Assembly (NCBI GenBank): GCA_030549495.1
Contig: JAUIRK010000906.1
Coordinates: 62,001 to 126,000, forward strand
DNA length: 64,000 bases
Reading direction: 5' to 3'
From: Nectonema munidae
Taxonomy: Eukaryota > Nematomorpha > Nectonematoida > Nectonematidae
Position numbers and translations under genes: made by a program. Shown here in pieces: positions 53,605 to 64,000 of the stretch. The notes beneath the pieces were generated by a model. That model did no database searches, was not told the origin of the DNA, and saw nothing but the letters and a program-made list of their open reading frames with translations. Within the stretch, counting starts at the first letter, position 1; each line of letters begins with the position of its first letter.

Positions 53605-56600
53605 GAAGAGCTAGATCAAAAGGTAGACAATTTTTTTGAAGTTATATAAATCTTATGATGTCAATGGTTTCTTATGCTTCATGTGTTGTATCTGATAATA
53701 TTGAGTTGAAATTAACAAGTTTGCGTCATATATATCTTGAATATATTTTGAGTTATATAAATGTAAGTCTTTCATACTGGGAACAATAAAGGCATTATTT
53801 AATCTAATTGATATTTACTTTTTCAAAAAAATTCTGATCGTAATTACAGTAAAAATAATGAGAATTTTAATAGCTTATTTCTTAAGCTAGGGGTATGTTT
53901 TTCCAGCCAATCAGATCCTAGATTTTTACGCAGTTCATTTGAATATTCATAATCTCAATTTGTTTGATAATACTAGTAAAGATGATCCCTCTGTATGAAA
54001 GTGCACCAAGTAAGAAAGATCCCTCTGTAAATGAAACAAGTAAAGATATCTCTGTGATTAAAGAATAATTTTAAAATAAATTAGCATTAAAACTTATTTA
54101 TTTTTGAAATTATATTTTAAAAATTTTAATTTATTGAATAAAAAAACATTTTGAAAATTTATCTAAACAAAATTTAAGAGTTCTTATTTGCAACCAAATG
54201 GAATTGAATTGTAATTGCCTTGAAATTGTCTCAGAAAAGAGTTAAAATTGTTTCTTTCTAACCGCATAAATTCTTGCAAGTATGAGTTTAACCTATTTCT
54301 CCTACATCCAAACATACGTTTAATTCGAATCTTATGCTTGTTCCAATAGCTTTAAATCTCTCTCTCTTTCTAACCACAAAATTTAAGGAACGATTTACAG
54401 TGTGATGAGGGTAACCGAAGATAGAAAGATAAAGTAGAGGTAATCCCTCTGTAAATACACATAGTAAAGATGGTCCCTCTATCTTAAAATAAGAGGGATT
54501 GTCTTTACTAGTTCAGTAATTTAATTGGAAAAGTGTAAAATTATTCAAAAGTTCAATCATATCAGAGTTCTAATACTCCTCCCATGAAAAAAAGGCCATA
54601 ACTTTTTAAATACATAATATAGATAACTAGGTACTTTTCTGTTATCTCCCCCCACCCCCCCCCCCCCTTTAAAAAAAATTTTTAGTGAATGATTTACTTT
54701 TTTTAATCAACATTTCTCTGATTATTATTATATATCATTTAGAATTTTTTTAGAGTGGGAAGGAGATAACAGAGATATATAATTTCACTTTATATACATA
54801 TATAAATTTTCCGAAAATATTCTTCAATTTTAGAAAAATTTCGTCTGCTTTTTTAAAAAAACTATGAACTGATATTTTTGTCAAAAAACAGACAATATTA
54901 ATTTTACCAATTAAATAAATGATGATTTATCTTTTTGGTTCAATAGAAAATTCTAAACATTACTCACAGTAGCGCAGATGGTTAAAAATTTTAAGACCTC
55001 AAAATTTTTAAATGTGGCAAAAGTGAAATTTATGAATTCATAAAAAAAAAGTTTCAATTGTTTATGTATCAAACTTTCTCATTAATTTAGAATTCAATTT
55101 AAAACTCATTTTTTAGAAATTAAAAGGTATGTTTTTTGTTTCATATTACCGAGGGGTGATATACTTACTCGCCCATGGAAAAAGTTTATAAAAGGGATCG
55201 CTCCAACTTGTTTCTTGAATGTGGGTCTCTGATTACAAATATATAAATTCGAAAAATAATGGCTTCAAATTATTTTAGATAAAAGTGCGAAATCAGATAG
55301 ATATGAACCCACTACTTCTACGTTAAATATTGATAAAAAATATTTGATACAATGGATAAAATTTCCATCTTGATTCGAATTTGAATCGGATAAATTTCAT
55401 ATATAAACATTGTTGAATAAATTAATTCAAAATTCCATTAAAAAAAGTTAAAGTAATTTTAAAATTTATATTAAATGTGTTTAAATATTTTAACTTTTAA
55501 ATTAAAAAATGGCATGAAATGACTTGTCATAAAATAAATTCAAAATATAATCTAAGCACTATTTCCAGATAGCTTGGAAAACTGTCTTAAACTCTGTACA
55601 TACTTTATCAAATAAAATTAACTCATTTTGTTTAAAAAAATTAATATTAGGCATGATAAATTACAATCAAACACGTAGTCAAGACACAAAGCGTGATATA
55701 AGTTCGTGTCACAACAGGAACGTTAAAATATTCATTAAGAACAACATCCAACATCTTTAACGATGGGAGAAATTAAATCAAAAAAATTTGAAAAAAATGA
55801 GTTATGGAAACTCATTTAAACTTTTAATAGTACTATTAATATCTTCTTTAAGGAGCCGGGCATAAAAATAAGCTTAATATGATTTTGATTCAAAAAAATT
55901 TTAAAATGGTATTAGGTCCAAGTTGATGATTTTTTCTCTAAACCTTTTTATACTAAAATCATATTTAAATTAATTTTTCATACGTTAAATTTGTTATCCA
56001 TTCATAAATTATTTTCATTTATATTCAAAAAAACAAAGCTTTTAATATGATTTATTATCGTAGTTTCTTGAAATTTTTTAAATCTTAAACGAAAATTTTC
56101 AATAATTCTGCTACAACCATATACTATTTACAAATAATACTTACATCAGACGGAATTTGAATAGAAGATACAGTTTCAAAACTAAAGAAAATTATTCTAA
56201 TTTCTCATGTAATGATTTTTAAATAAGTTTACCTAGAGTTTAAATTCTACCCAAAAAATAATTTTAGTTTCATTGAAAGATCTGTTAATTGTAATTGACA
56301 TATATTCTTCTGTGAAACAGTTTAGTATAATCAATTGAGATTTGCTAATTTTTCTATGAAGAATTTGAGACCAAAATGTCTTGATGAAATTAAACTCTCT
56401 CTATTTTAATTTATATATTACTATTTCAACATAATCATAGTGTAAGAAATTGTATTTTTTTAAAACACGTATTATTGTTCATATAATGAAAAATAATATA
56501 TCTAGAAACATTGCTAATAATCGCCCAAATACTGTCTTACCCTGTTTCATAAAAATTTTCAAAAAAATAGGTTTTCTGGTTTTTCTCTTTTTTCCAATAA

Positions 56601-57340
56601 ATATGAATTTATCTATCATTGTTTATTCAAAAAGTATTTTAACTGACGTATTAAAAATTGAAATCAGATAATATCTAGAGTAAATATGATTAGGGATCGT
56701 ATTAGTAACATTTATGAAAATCTTTATTGGTTTTTAAATCCTTTGTCTCATTATTACGGTCTATGTTATTAAAAATCGTCATTTTTGTAAGTCTAAACTC
56801 TGAAAAATTAATTGCTTTGCTTATATATATTCACTCTAACCTGTTTGAAAATGCCGCCTTTTTTAGAAAGCCACTTGAACAACAGCAGCATCTTTCATAA
56901 ATCCCAACTAAATTCCATATATCTCTTATTCAATTTGGATTATATAAGAGCGCCCCTGTCAAATGCAGCTAACAACCATCCAATTTTAACTTAATAGCGC
57001 CAGAAAAAATTAAAAAACATAATTATGTTTATTGCTTTTGATTTGAAAACGTTTTTTCAAAGATTTAGTTTTTTTATTCTAGTATAAATTTCTACTTTAC
57101 TTTTACTCTTTATAAAAATTTGGATTATGTTGATAAAATATTTTTTTTCTTTTCAGGTGATATTTTTCTACATTTTTTTTAGCTGTTTAATATTGTTTTT
57201 ATTAGAATTAGTTTACATTAAAAAATATATGAGTACTTTTTATAACATAAAATTTCTTTTTAGATTACATAACATAATTTTAATAGCGAAAAAAGAGGCA
57301 AAAAAAAGCCTATAAAAATATTCGCATAATTTTTTATAGA
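53605..57340. other. AT-rich stretch, mostly unassigned
   Basis: The missing first Derlin exon should lie somewhere right of 53604, but I could not find it. Within this stretch only the MITE at 53972-54512 and an inverted pair CTGTTATCTCC / GGAGATAACAG at about 54624 and 54762 stand out. Frames at 56450, 56812 and 57127 are low-complexity. Confidence 0.3.
53972..54512. mobile_element. 541-bp MITE with ACTAGTAAAGATGATCCCTC ends
   Basis: The left ACTAGTAAAGATGATCCCTC and the inverted right ACTAGTAAAGACAATCCCTC match at 18 of 20. The motif 'agtaaagat..(t)ccctctgtaaat' is repeated internally at 54004-54055 and 54430-54480. Non-coding; superfamily not identified. Confidence 0.7.
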
Positions 57341-57344
57341 AAAG

Positions 57345-57655
57345 AAAAAAATTTTAACTGTGATCAAACATTTTATCTTTCCAAAAATTATCCAGCCTGT
57401 TCTGGAAAATATTTAAAGACGGAGAATTAACAACGAAATCAGGCAAAGAATTTCAATCATTTATCATACGTTGTGAAAAAAATCTTTCAAAAATGACGTT
57501 TTGCAATGACTCTTTCTAAACTTGTAAGAGTTAAATCTTTACAATCTTTCCGAGAATTCTAGTAAAACTTGTGAAATTGTTTTCAAATTACCATTTACAA
57601 TATTGAATATAGTAACCACCTCATTTCTTTTGAATCTATACTAGAGCTCTGTACG
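57345..57655 (-). mobile_element. LINE 3' fragment (C-terminal coding end)
   Basis: One minus-strand frame reads FFSQRMIND, a stop, NSLPDFVVNSPSLNIFQNRL and DNFWKDKMFDHS with a stop. 'NSLP..VV...S.N.F...LD.FW' is the standard C-terminal end of CR1/Jockey-type LINE ORF2 proteins. Text upstream (RKDCKDLTLTSLERV) belongs to the same protein in another frame. A 5'-truncated copy. Confidence 0.75.
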
Positions 57656-57780
57656 GGGCGGATGTGGGTTGTCCACATTTTATTTTTTGTGGGCGGGGCG
57701 GATGTGGGTCATTTGAAGAAAATTTTGTGTGGGACGGGCGGATGTGGGTTGTCCTTATCAATAAGGCGGGTTAGTGAGAA
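57642..57780 (+). repeat. solo hAT end (TAGAGCTCTGTACGGGGCGG)
   Basis: The terminus and the subterminal repeats GGGCGGATGTGGGTTGTCC (three copies) match both ends of the hAT at 60394-61689. No partner end is nearby. Confidence 0.65.
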
Positions 57781-58129
57781 TTTGTGAAGCAAGAACATTA
57801 GTATGAAATAAAAGAAAGAGAGCTAAGTAGGATGTCAAAAATTGCGAAAGAAAGAAAATGCATAAAATTAAAGGCAGGAATTTATTTAGTTTATCTGGAA
57901 TTTTTGCAAGATATTTTTAATTTTTCCATGTTTATACTCTAACAAAATTGAACTACTGGCACTGATTTTTTTTTCATTTTTATTCTTTCGGCCCGCATAA
58001 ATTTGGGAAGTATATTTTGTGGCCCTTATATTGAAAAGTTTGGAGACTTTTGCCTTAGACTGTATTTAAAAAGGATCGTTATAGTCAATTTTAATTTTAA
58101 GACACTTTCATAAGCGTTTTATTAAATAA
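57781..58129. other. AT-rich spacer
   Basis: Nothing recognised. Confidence 0.3.
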
Positions 58130-59740
58130 CATCTTAACCCATTAAGTAGAGGGATATAGGTTTCTAGGGGAAATGAGGTTACCGGGATGTAAGGTGTATT
58201 TGGAGGTACTTTTTTTAGCTAGCTTATCCATATAAGTGTTTTCTAAAATGTTTGAGTGAGCTGTGCACCAGTAGAGGTGTATTTTAAAGTAATTTGATAA
58301 GAAAGTGAGTTTAGAAACAAGGGTATATGTTAAAAATGGGATGTTGTGTTTGAGGCTTAAGTCTTTGATGATCTTTTGTGAGTCTCTAAAGAAGTGTAGT
58401 GTGTTGTAATATCTAAAGGTAAACTTATTTTGGCTTATGTAATCGCAAGCATGTAGAAGGGCATAGCATTCACCACTATATATTGGAAGAGAGGGATCAA
58501 TGGCAGACGTATTTTAGTAAACAGGGAAAGGAGAAGAGCCTTTGAAGTGTGCAAAAACATAGAAAGGTTTGTTTGCGGTTTTTGAGGTATCCAGGAATAT
58601 TCTTAATGAAATTGAGCTAAAGTTAGAGCTGGTCGTAGTTAGAAGTTTAGCGATGGATTTGATGAAACAGTTGTGAAGAAAGAAATGTAATGGTGAGGAA
58701 GGGTGAAATAAAGGCAGGGTTGGCACCCAAAATCCAGTTACTCAAAAATCATATAAACTTTGAACAAATTGTCATAAAATGTTTTTTTTTAATTATATAT
58801 TTATTTTTCAAATTTATTTGAAGTGTTTAAGTGTTTATAAACCCGAAATTATTTCAATGCTGGCAGAGCTGGCTAGGCAGTTGTGGAGGTTCATGAGAAA
58901 AAAAGCAAATTGTTGGAGTAAGATTTGTAGTAAGTTTGAGAGGGAGTAATTTGAGTATTATGGAAATAGAAGAACTTAAGGTAAGAATTTGGTTCGATAC
59001 GTCTCATGATATATTTTTTGGTAACAGTTTGTTTCAAATGAAGGGTAAAGGAATGCAGTTCGTGAAGAATTCTAAGATTTTAGTAGGGGAGGTTTTGTAG
59101 GCCGTGGTCATTTTGATGAGGCAAAGGCGGTGGATTTTATTTAGATAAGTGAGTCATGAAGGGTAGTTTAATGATAGGTCCCATGAAAGTATGCCCAAGC
59201 GTATTCTACTAAGAGAGAAAAGTGTTAAAGATAGTTTGTTGTATAGGTTTTTGAAGTGGGATGACCATTTGAGGTTTGATTGAAAGGTGAGCCTGGATGT
59301 TAATAGTGGGAGGTGAGGGGAATGTGTTCGTGTGAAATGTATAAGAGTTGATTTTGTTGCCTAAAATTTTACTTTTAATGAATCGGCTGCAAAAGTTAAC
59401 GTGTTAAAGAGAGAGTTGATGTTCATTATGTTTTCTTTTTGAGAATTTGGGGTAAATATGAAGGTTAGATCATCTGAATAGCATTGAAAGAAGGCTGAAT
59501 TGTTAGCTAATATATCTAATAGAGGGTTTATAAGTATAATCCAGAGGATATCTGAGAGGCACCCACCTTGTGACGTGGATAGTGAGAGGGAGTGAATGGG
59601 AACTAGAGTATTGTGTTTTAACATTAAGTAATGAACAATGAGAAGGTATATAAGCAGATGGCAACTTTTTAATGAACCTAGCCTTTCTGATCACTTCTAT
59701 ATAAGCCCCAACTCACAGAAAATCCACTCATTTCACTTAT
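58130..59740 (-). mobile_element. RNase H-bearing LINE (I-group-like) fragment
   Basis: The minus strand from 59740 downward reads IRKARFIKKLPSAYI and LSTSQGGCLSDILWIILINP. Then come FFQCYSDDLTFIFTPNSQ (YADD-type catalytic site as YSDD), KLSLTLFSLSRIRLGILSWD and IKMTTAYKTSPTKILEFF. Last is an RNase H domain: SSISLRIFLDTSKTANKPFY, IYSGECYALLHACDYISQNK, RYYNTLHFFRDSQKIIKDLS and YWCTAHSNILENTYMDKLAK. The endonuclease half is missing. RNase H after the RT is typical of the I, Loa and related LINE clades. Few breaks are seen, so it is younger than the LINE in the Derlin intron. Confidence 0.8.
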
Positions 59741-59745
59741 ACTTA

Positions 59746-59934
59746 GGGGTCATTCACAATTGATGTCAAACAAAGACTAAGGGGGGGGGGGGAGGGGGGA
59801 GGGGGGGGGGGTGTCGATAAGTTGACAAATGAAAAATTTGTAAACTAAATAAATAGTCAAATGTTGATAATTGGGGGGGGGGGGGGGGGTTAAAATTAAG
59901 CAAAAATTGTTTGACGTCAATTGTGAATGACTCC
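59746..59934. mobile_element. TTA-flanked G-tract MITE, complete copy
   Basis: The ends are GGGGTCATTCACAATTGATG and, inverted, GGAGTCATTCACAATTGACG, with TTA on both sides (59743-59745 and 59935-59937). Two long G runs (about 10-18) lie inside. It abuts the 5' edge of the RNase H LINE fragment. Confidence 0.8.
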
Positions 59935-60044
59935 TTACTCTAGTCAACGAAGATTTATTTCTTAATTAAAAAAAGGATAGAAATAAGTACCTACTATATT
60001 ATATCACTTATAACGCTATCAGATATTGATATTTTGTTCAGAGT

Positions 60045-60305
60045 ATGATCGAAATATTTGAGCGTGTTATAGACTATTCTTCTTATGGATTTGACTGTAT
60101 AACAACGTATGGTGCGCTCCTCTTCATAAACTTAGACGTAACGTCTGTTGGCCAATCAGAACTTTTAAGTGCAACAAAAATTATTCAAATTTTGAAAACT
60201 ACAAATAAATCAAAAACTAGTGCATTAAAGAAATTAATTTTTTTAAGGAGAAAAGGCTTTGTTTTTGAATTCAAACAACATTTGAAAAATAATAAAAATT
60301 CTTAA
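60045..60305 (+). other. 86-codon coding-like frame, unrecognised
   Basis: The frame reads MIEIFERVIDYSSYGFDCIT, then INLDVTSVGQSELLSATKII and a Lys-rich tail. No family recognised; 'gtaatt' follows the stop region. Possibly a scrap of a mobile-element protein. Confidence 0.25.
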
Positions 60306-60393
60306 AGGTAATTCTAATCCTTATATGAGCTCTTTTATCTTCATAATAACAAGATTGTTGATATCATTACTAAACCAGAGCCTGTGTTCCAAC

Positions 60394-61689
60394 TAGAGCC
60401 CTGCGTGGGTTGTAAAAAGTTGTTCTCACCCGCCCCGCAATTATTCAGTTTGCATCTGCCCCGCCCCGCATTATGCCGCATTTTTTCAATTTGAACCCGC
60501 ACCCGCCCCGCATTTATCAATTTGCACCCGCACCCAACCCAAATAATACAAAGCTAATTAAATGTTGTTTATATCCTTACCATGTTTGGAAAAAAATCTT
60601 AGATTATTATTTTATTTATTATTAATTTTTTTACAAATAAGTTTTTATCTGAAAAAAAAATTTCTTTGACAAGTTGTGTAATCTGTATAAATAAATTGTC
60701 AGATCAACAATTGTAATATTTAAAATTTTGAATATAGAATCACAAAAGATTAGCCCTTTGATTTTTCAAATTTGTATTTTTGGCTTGCATTTTTTTAATT
60801 TGTATAGTTTGTTTTCTCATATAAAATAATTTTACAAATTTAAGAAAGCATCAGAGTTTACCTCTTGAACTAAGTCAATGAATCCACCACAACCGATCTT
60901 TTCAAATTGTCTAAGATTTTTAGCTAAAAAACGGACGCATGCCAGTTTAATGTTTTCGTTTTTAGCTTTCGAAATAACTTTAGCGTTATTGAAAACTGGC
61001 TTCATAGCATCAGTCAGTAAAGTTTGATTAGGATGTATTTTGCACTTGTGTCTCCCAAGAATAGAAGTACCTGTTTTTCTTCCACAATAAGCGAACGCTT
61101 GAAAGCATACTTTACAAACGACTAAATTCAAATCAGTGTTTTTTTCATTTACCACGATACCAAACGTTTTCCAGACCCCCGATTTCAATCCATTCACACT
61201 TTTTATTTTATATAAGCCAGATTTCAAATGAGATGAAACTTGCTGAGATGTTAACGTTGTCATTTAAAATGTGCGAAGGAAAACAACAAAAAAATGAATT
61301 ATCGAATAATATTTTATAATGGATATTTCAAAAATATGACATTCTTATTATTTGATTTTTTTCTCCTTCTTCTCCCTTACACGCATCAATGACGCTAATT
61401 AAACCTGCTCTATCTTTCTATTTCAATTACGATTTCACTTCATCACACGCCATTTACTCAATGATCTCTTTTCAATATAGGTAACACCTAACAATATTTA
61501 CAAAAAGGCAATTATGCACTCATAAAAACTTGCATAAAAGTGAATGTGGACAACCCACAGATTGTCCCCACTATATTAATAAAACCCGCACCCGCCGCGC
61601 AAAAATGTTGCTGTGGACAACCCACGTCCGCCCTGCAGGTGCGTGTCCCGCAAAACCCACCCCCATTGTCCGCCACGCGCAGAGCACTA
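60394..61689 (-). mobile_element. hAT element with GC-rich ends (TAGAGCCCTGCGTGGG)
   Basis: The left end is TAGAGCCCTGCGTGGGTTG and the inverted right end is TAGTGCTCTGCGCGTGGCGG. Both are followed by CCCGCACCCGCCCCGC-type subterminal repeats, which stand out as GC islands in AT-rich DNA. The 1.3 kb body encodes only a BED finger protein (60832-61263, minus); core and dimerisation domains are missing. No clear 8-bp duplication. Confidence 0.75.
60832..61263 (-). CDS. BED zinc-finger protein of a truncated hAT element
   Basis: An uninterrupted 143-codon frame from the ATG at 61263. The BED finger spans roughly residues 28-73: SGVWKTFGIVVNEKNTDL, CKVC, then GTSILGRHKCKIH, with the expected W..F.....CxxC..TSxLxxHxxxxH spacing. 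The tail (LACVRFLAKNLRQFEKIGCG) resembles the first part of the hAT DNA-binding helical region. It then ends NSDAFLNL with a TAA. The family's transposases are usually 550-700 residues, so this encodes only the DNA-binding part. If expressed it could bind the terminal repeats of full-length relatives; that is inference. Confidence 0.65.
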   Translation of the reverse strand: MTTLTSQQVSSHLKSGLYKIKSVNGLKSGVWKTFGIVVNEKNTDLNLVVCKVCFQAFAYCGRKTGTSILGRHKCKIHPNQTLLTDAMKPVFNNAKVISKAKNENIKLACVRFLAKNLRQFEKIGCGGFIDLVQEVNSDAFLNL

Positions 61690-62800
61690 ATATATACATA
61701 TTAAACATATACACATTTTTATGAGATTAAAAATAGAATATTTGACTGAGTTGCAGTAATTTTAAGGACTTCGAGTTATCTTGCTAGTTTTTTTATCATT
61801 GAAGTTTATTTAGAAATACATTTTTTTTAATAATTCACTTAAGAAAAGTCAAAACTTTAATTAATAATTATGGTAAACTTTTTACTAATTTTGCTGCTAA
61901 GTTACACTTCAAACGGGTAAAGCCTTTTGCCTTCAACTAAATTTGATGACATTGAAGGTTCGTTGCGAACATTTGGTTAAGGTGCTTTAAAATTTGAAAA
62001 CGATTCTCAAAACTTTCAAGTCTATGCTTTTAAAATAAAAGGTTTGAAGACAAGTCACACTATTCGATTGCAAAATGTTTTCCAAGATAATCCAATAAAA
62101 TAATTCCTTATAATAAAGATACTATTAATTAGTTTTGTTCCTACTATCAGTTACTGATTTTAAAGGTTAAACAAAAAGATCAATTCCGCAGCTAAAGGAA
62201 GATTAGTCAAAGAGATGAGATGTCACCCATGCTCGCTTCAAAATGGGAAAAAGTTGAATTTGTTTTGCCCGTAAAATCTACTGAATATATCGTGATTCTG
62301 TATCAAAGATTAATTGAGCATGATCGCCTGCCGGCTTGCTGAATTTATTAATTTTCCTAATCTAGCTTTTAGTTGATGAACAAAAAGGAGACTTAACCGA
62401 ATCTTTTCTAAGGGCCCGACTATTATGAATAGGATCTGTCAATCTTTTATCATGATTTGAGTTGTTTGTTATGCGATATAAATTTATTAATGAATAAAAA
62501 AGTTGTTTTATTGGTTTGCGTGAAATACCGGCAATAACATTTCATGGAAAAACGAATCCCTTAACAATTCGTAGAAATTAGCGTTCAGATGCTTTGGCTT
62601 CTTCTTTGCTTGAATACGATCGTATGCAGACAAATATAGTTTGACATATTAACACTCTAGTCTTTCACGGTAGGCATAGAGACACGTGTCACGTTTTGCG
62701 ATTATATCTGTAGTCATAACTTCCTCGCACAATATTAAACGTTGCAAAATTATGCTTTGTTTGCTTTGTAACATGGTAGGTGACGCAGTCTAGACTGGAT
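61690..62800. other. AT-rich stretch, nothing recognised
   Basis: A purine/pyrimidine-balanced patch (62180-62800) is slightly GC-richer, but I see no clear exon. Confidence 0.3.
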
Positions 62801-62812
62801 CTTCATGCGCCT

Positions 62813-62941
62813 TATAAATGGGAATTTTATTACAACTTTAGATAACCCTGCTTAAGGATTTCTTCTCTGCATCGAAGTCAAATCATCAAAATGAAAAATA
62901 GAAGCAAGGGACACTTGTTTACTTTGGAAACTCTACGCCTG
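62813..62941 (+). CDS. candidate promoter and first coding exon (weak)
   Basis: TTATAAATGGG at about 62813 is a good TATA box. About 75 bases on, CAAAATG (62891) opens MKNRSKGHLFTLETLRL, which ends at a consensus donor CTG|GTGAGA (62941/62942) in phase 0. The arrangement is suggestive, but the peptide is too short to assign and no second exon was found before the window ends. Confidence 0.25.
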
Positions 62942-63334
62942 GTGAGAGAACGTGCTTTGCGTGTATAAAAGAAAGGATGAAAACTGCCCATTTCATCATA
63001 CAAAGTCTTCATTCACGCCAGATATTCCTGCCACCACTCTCTTGCAAAATGCTAAGCTCAAAAGTATGTCTTTCTTCTTTCAAACTATTTTGCTTCAATT
63101 TTCCCATTTTTGTTCGTCATGTGTTAGAAGCAATCAAAATTCAAACTTGTCATATTGTAATAACTTTACGTGTAATAACCAGGGCGAACAAAAAAATGAC
63201 CTTATTTTACAAAAAAAATATGACTTTTCGAAACTGAAAATATGACTTTTAGTAACAAAATATGACCTAAAAACTTTTTTCCATCATAATAGCTATTTTT
63301 GTAATGAAATAAGATTTATTAGTGAAAAAATAAA

Positions 63335-63634
63335 TCATTCACAATTATAATAGTAAATCATGTAATTGTAAATATTTTCAGCATTAAAATTTCTATCCTT
63401 CTGGAGTAGCTTTTTAAGCTTTGAAAATGATCTCTCCACTTCTGAAGTTGAAGCTGGACACTTTTGTAGATAAAAATGCCTCTCGGTGCTGATATTTTCA
63501 TTTTCCATTTTCATGATCTTATCGATCTGACTTTCATTTTCTCGTTTATCCAAATATGAATGAATCCCCAATGAATTTTGATTAAAGGTTAAATTTTTCA
63601 GAGCATCGCTAGCATCTTCAATTGTGAAGGTCAA
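63335..63634 (-). pseudogene. hAT transposase C-terminal fragment
   Basis: The 99-codon frame ends KCPASTSEVERSFSKLKKLL, then QKDRNFNAENIYNYMIYYYN, the SxxVERSFS-LK dimerisation-domain signature of hAT transposases. The adjacent plus-strand text 'aaaatatgac' is repeated four times at 63220-63270 and may be a terminal region of this element. The rest of the transposase is not recognisable. Confidence 0.7.
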
Positions 63635-63639
63635 TCTGT

Positions 63640-64000
63640 GAATCTAAGGCTGGTAAGGTTGTAGTTATATGATTGAGGAAAATGTAACAGATGCTTTGTT
63701 TCACAACTGTTTAATATCACTAGAAGGTTAGGTGGATATTATCGACATTTACTCATCGTCATGCATACTCTTGCAGCAAAATATAATGAGAAACATTATG
63801 GCAGCAAGAGAGCTAATATGATTTTGCCATGTATTCATTTCTCTGCTGCAACACACACTAGCTTTGTCGTATCCTCCTCCGATATTTGATTATATTTTGT
63901 TACTATATGAGTGCTGGAGTAGTAATTTAAGTTGATGATAAAGCCTGTGTATGTATGTAATATGTAACATAGAAATGAAACTTCACATTACACATATTCC
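63640..64000. other. right edge, nothing recognised
   Basis: No exon or repeat that I can support. Confidence 0.3.

Noticed and set aside
57127-57315. Hydrophobic plus-strand frame suggesting a small membrane protein
   Set aside because: Phe/Ile/Leu/Tyr-rich frames are the default product of poly-T-rich DNA; no other evidence.

Overview
This window is AT-rich DNA from an animal, probably an arthropod. A small-genome-style crustacean such as a parasitic copepod is my best guess, but only an inference. The evidence is spliced host genes with introns of about 50-57 bp, an animal G-protein beta subunit exon, and a dense, layered load of eukaryotic transposons (hAT, PiggyBac, pogo/Tigger, Mutator-like, LINEs, tRNA-derived SINEs, MITEs). 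There is no bacterial operon structure, no rRNA, no CRISPR array and no retroviral or LTR element that I could recognise. Most open frames in the window are chance frames in AT-rich DNA.

Host genes. (1) On the minus strand, 5486-5545 is the first coding exon of a G-protein beta subunit; the rest of that gene should lie beyond the left edge. (2) On the plus strand, 3168-3327 looks like the terminal exon of an unrecognised gene running into the presumed first intron of the G-beta gene. (3) On the minus strand, 43403-48790 holds five exons of a Derlin-2-type gene (ER-associated degradation membrane protein). They join in frame to 205 residues plus a stop, and only the N-terminal ~33 residues are missing. 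One Derlin intron has been swollen to 4.6 kb by a LINE, and another carries a ~4.8 kb nest of DNA transposons close to its splice acceptor. Weaker host candidates lie at 17860-19190 and 62810-62941.

Mobile DNA, left to right: LINE fragment (1592-1736); hAT end (4161); C-tract MITE remnant (7050-7364); tandem duplications (8086-9230, 9567-9739); a nearly perfect ~1.45 kb palindrome (9826-11280); a long AT-rich repeat ending in a minisatellite and a hairpin (11290-14690), with a second copy at about 25080-26201; a broken PiggyBac (16700-17708); a pogo/Tigger element with TA target duplication (20334-21980); a hAT C-terminal fragment (27170-27352); a decayed copy of a widespread unnamed repeat-associated protein family (27570-29120); a hAT MITE with a perfect 8-bp target duplication (30789-31274); a Mutator-like transposase interrupted by a small hAT (33080-34640); a ~151-bp satellite (34840-35430); a hAT interrupted by an almost intact PiggyBac (37774-41714); a nested hAT complex (48825-53596); LINE remnants (45200-48080, 57345-57655, 58130-59740); and further hAT and MITE copies up to 63634.

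The host genes are unrelated to each other as far as the sequence shows. What ties the window together is nested insertion: almost every large element is either interrupted by another or sits in an intron. All calls come from reading motifs and aligning copies within the window by eye; no database search was possible.
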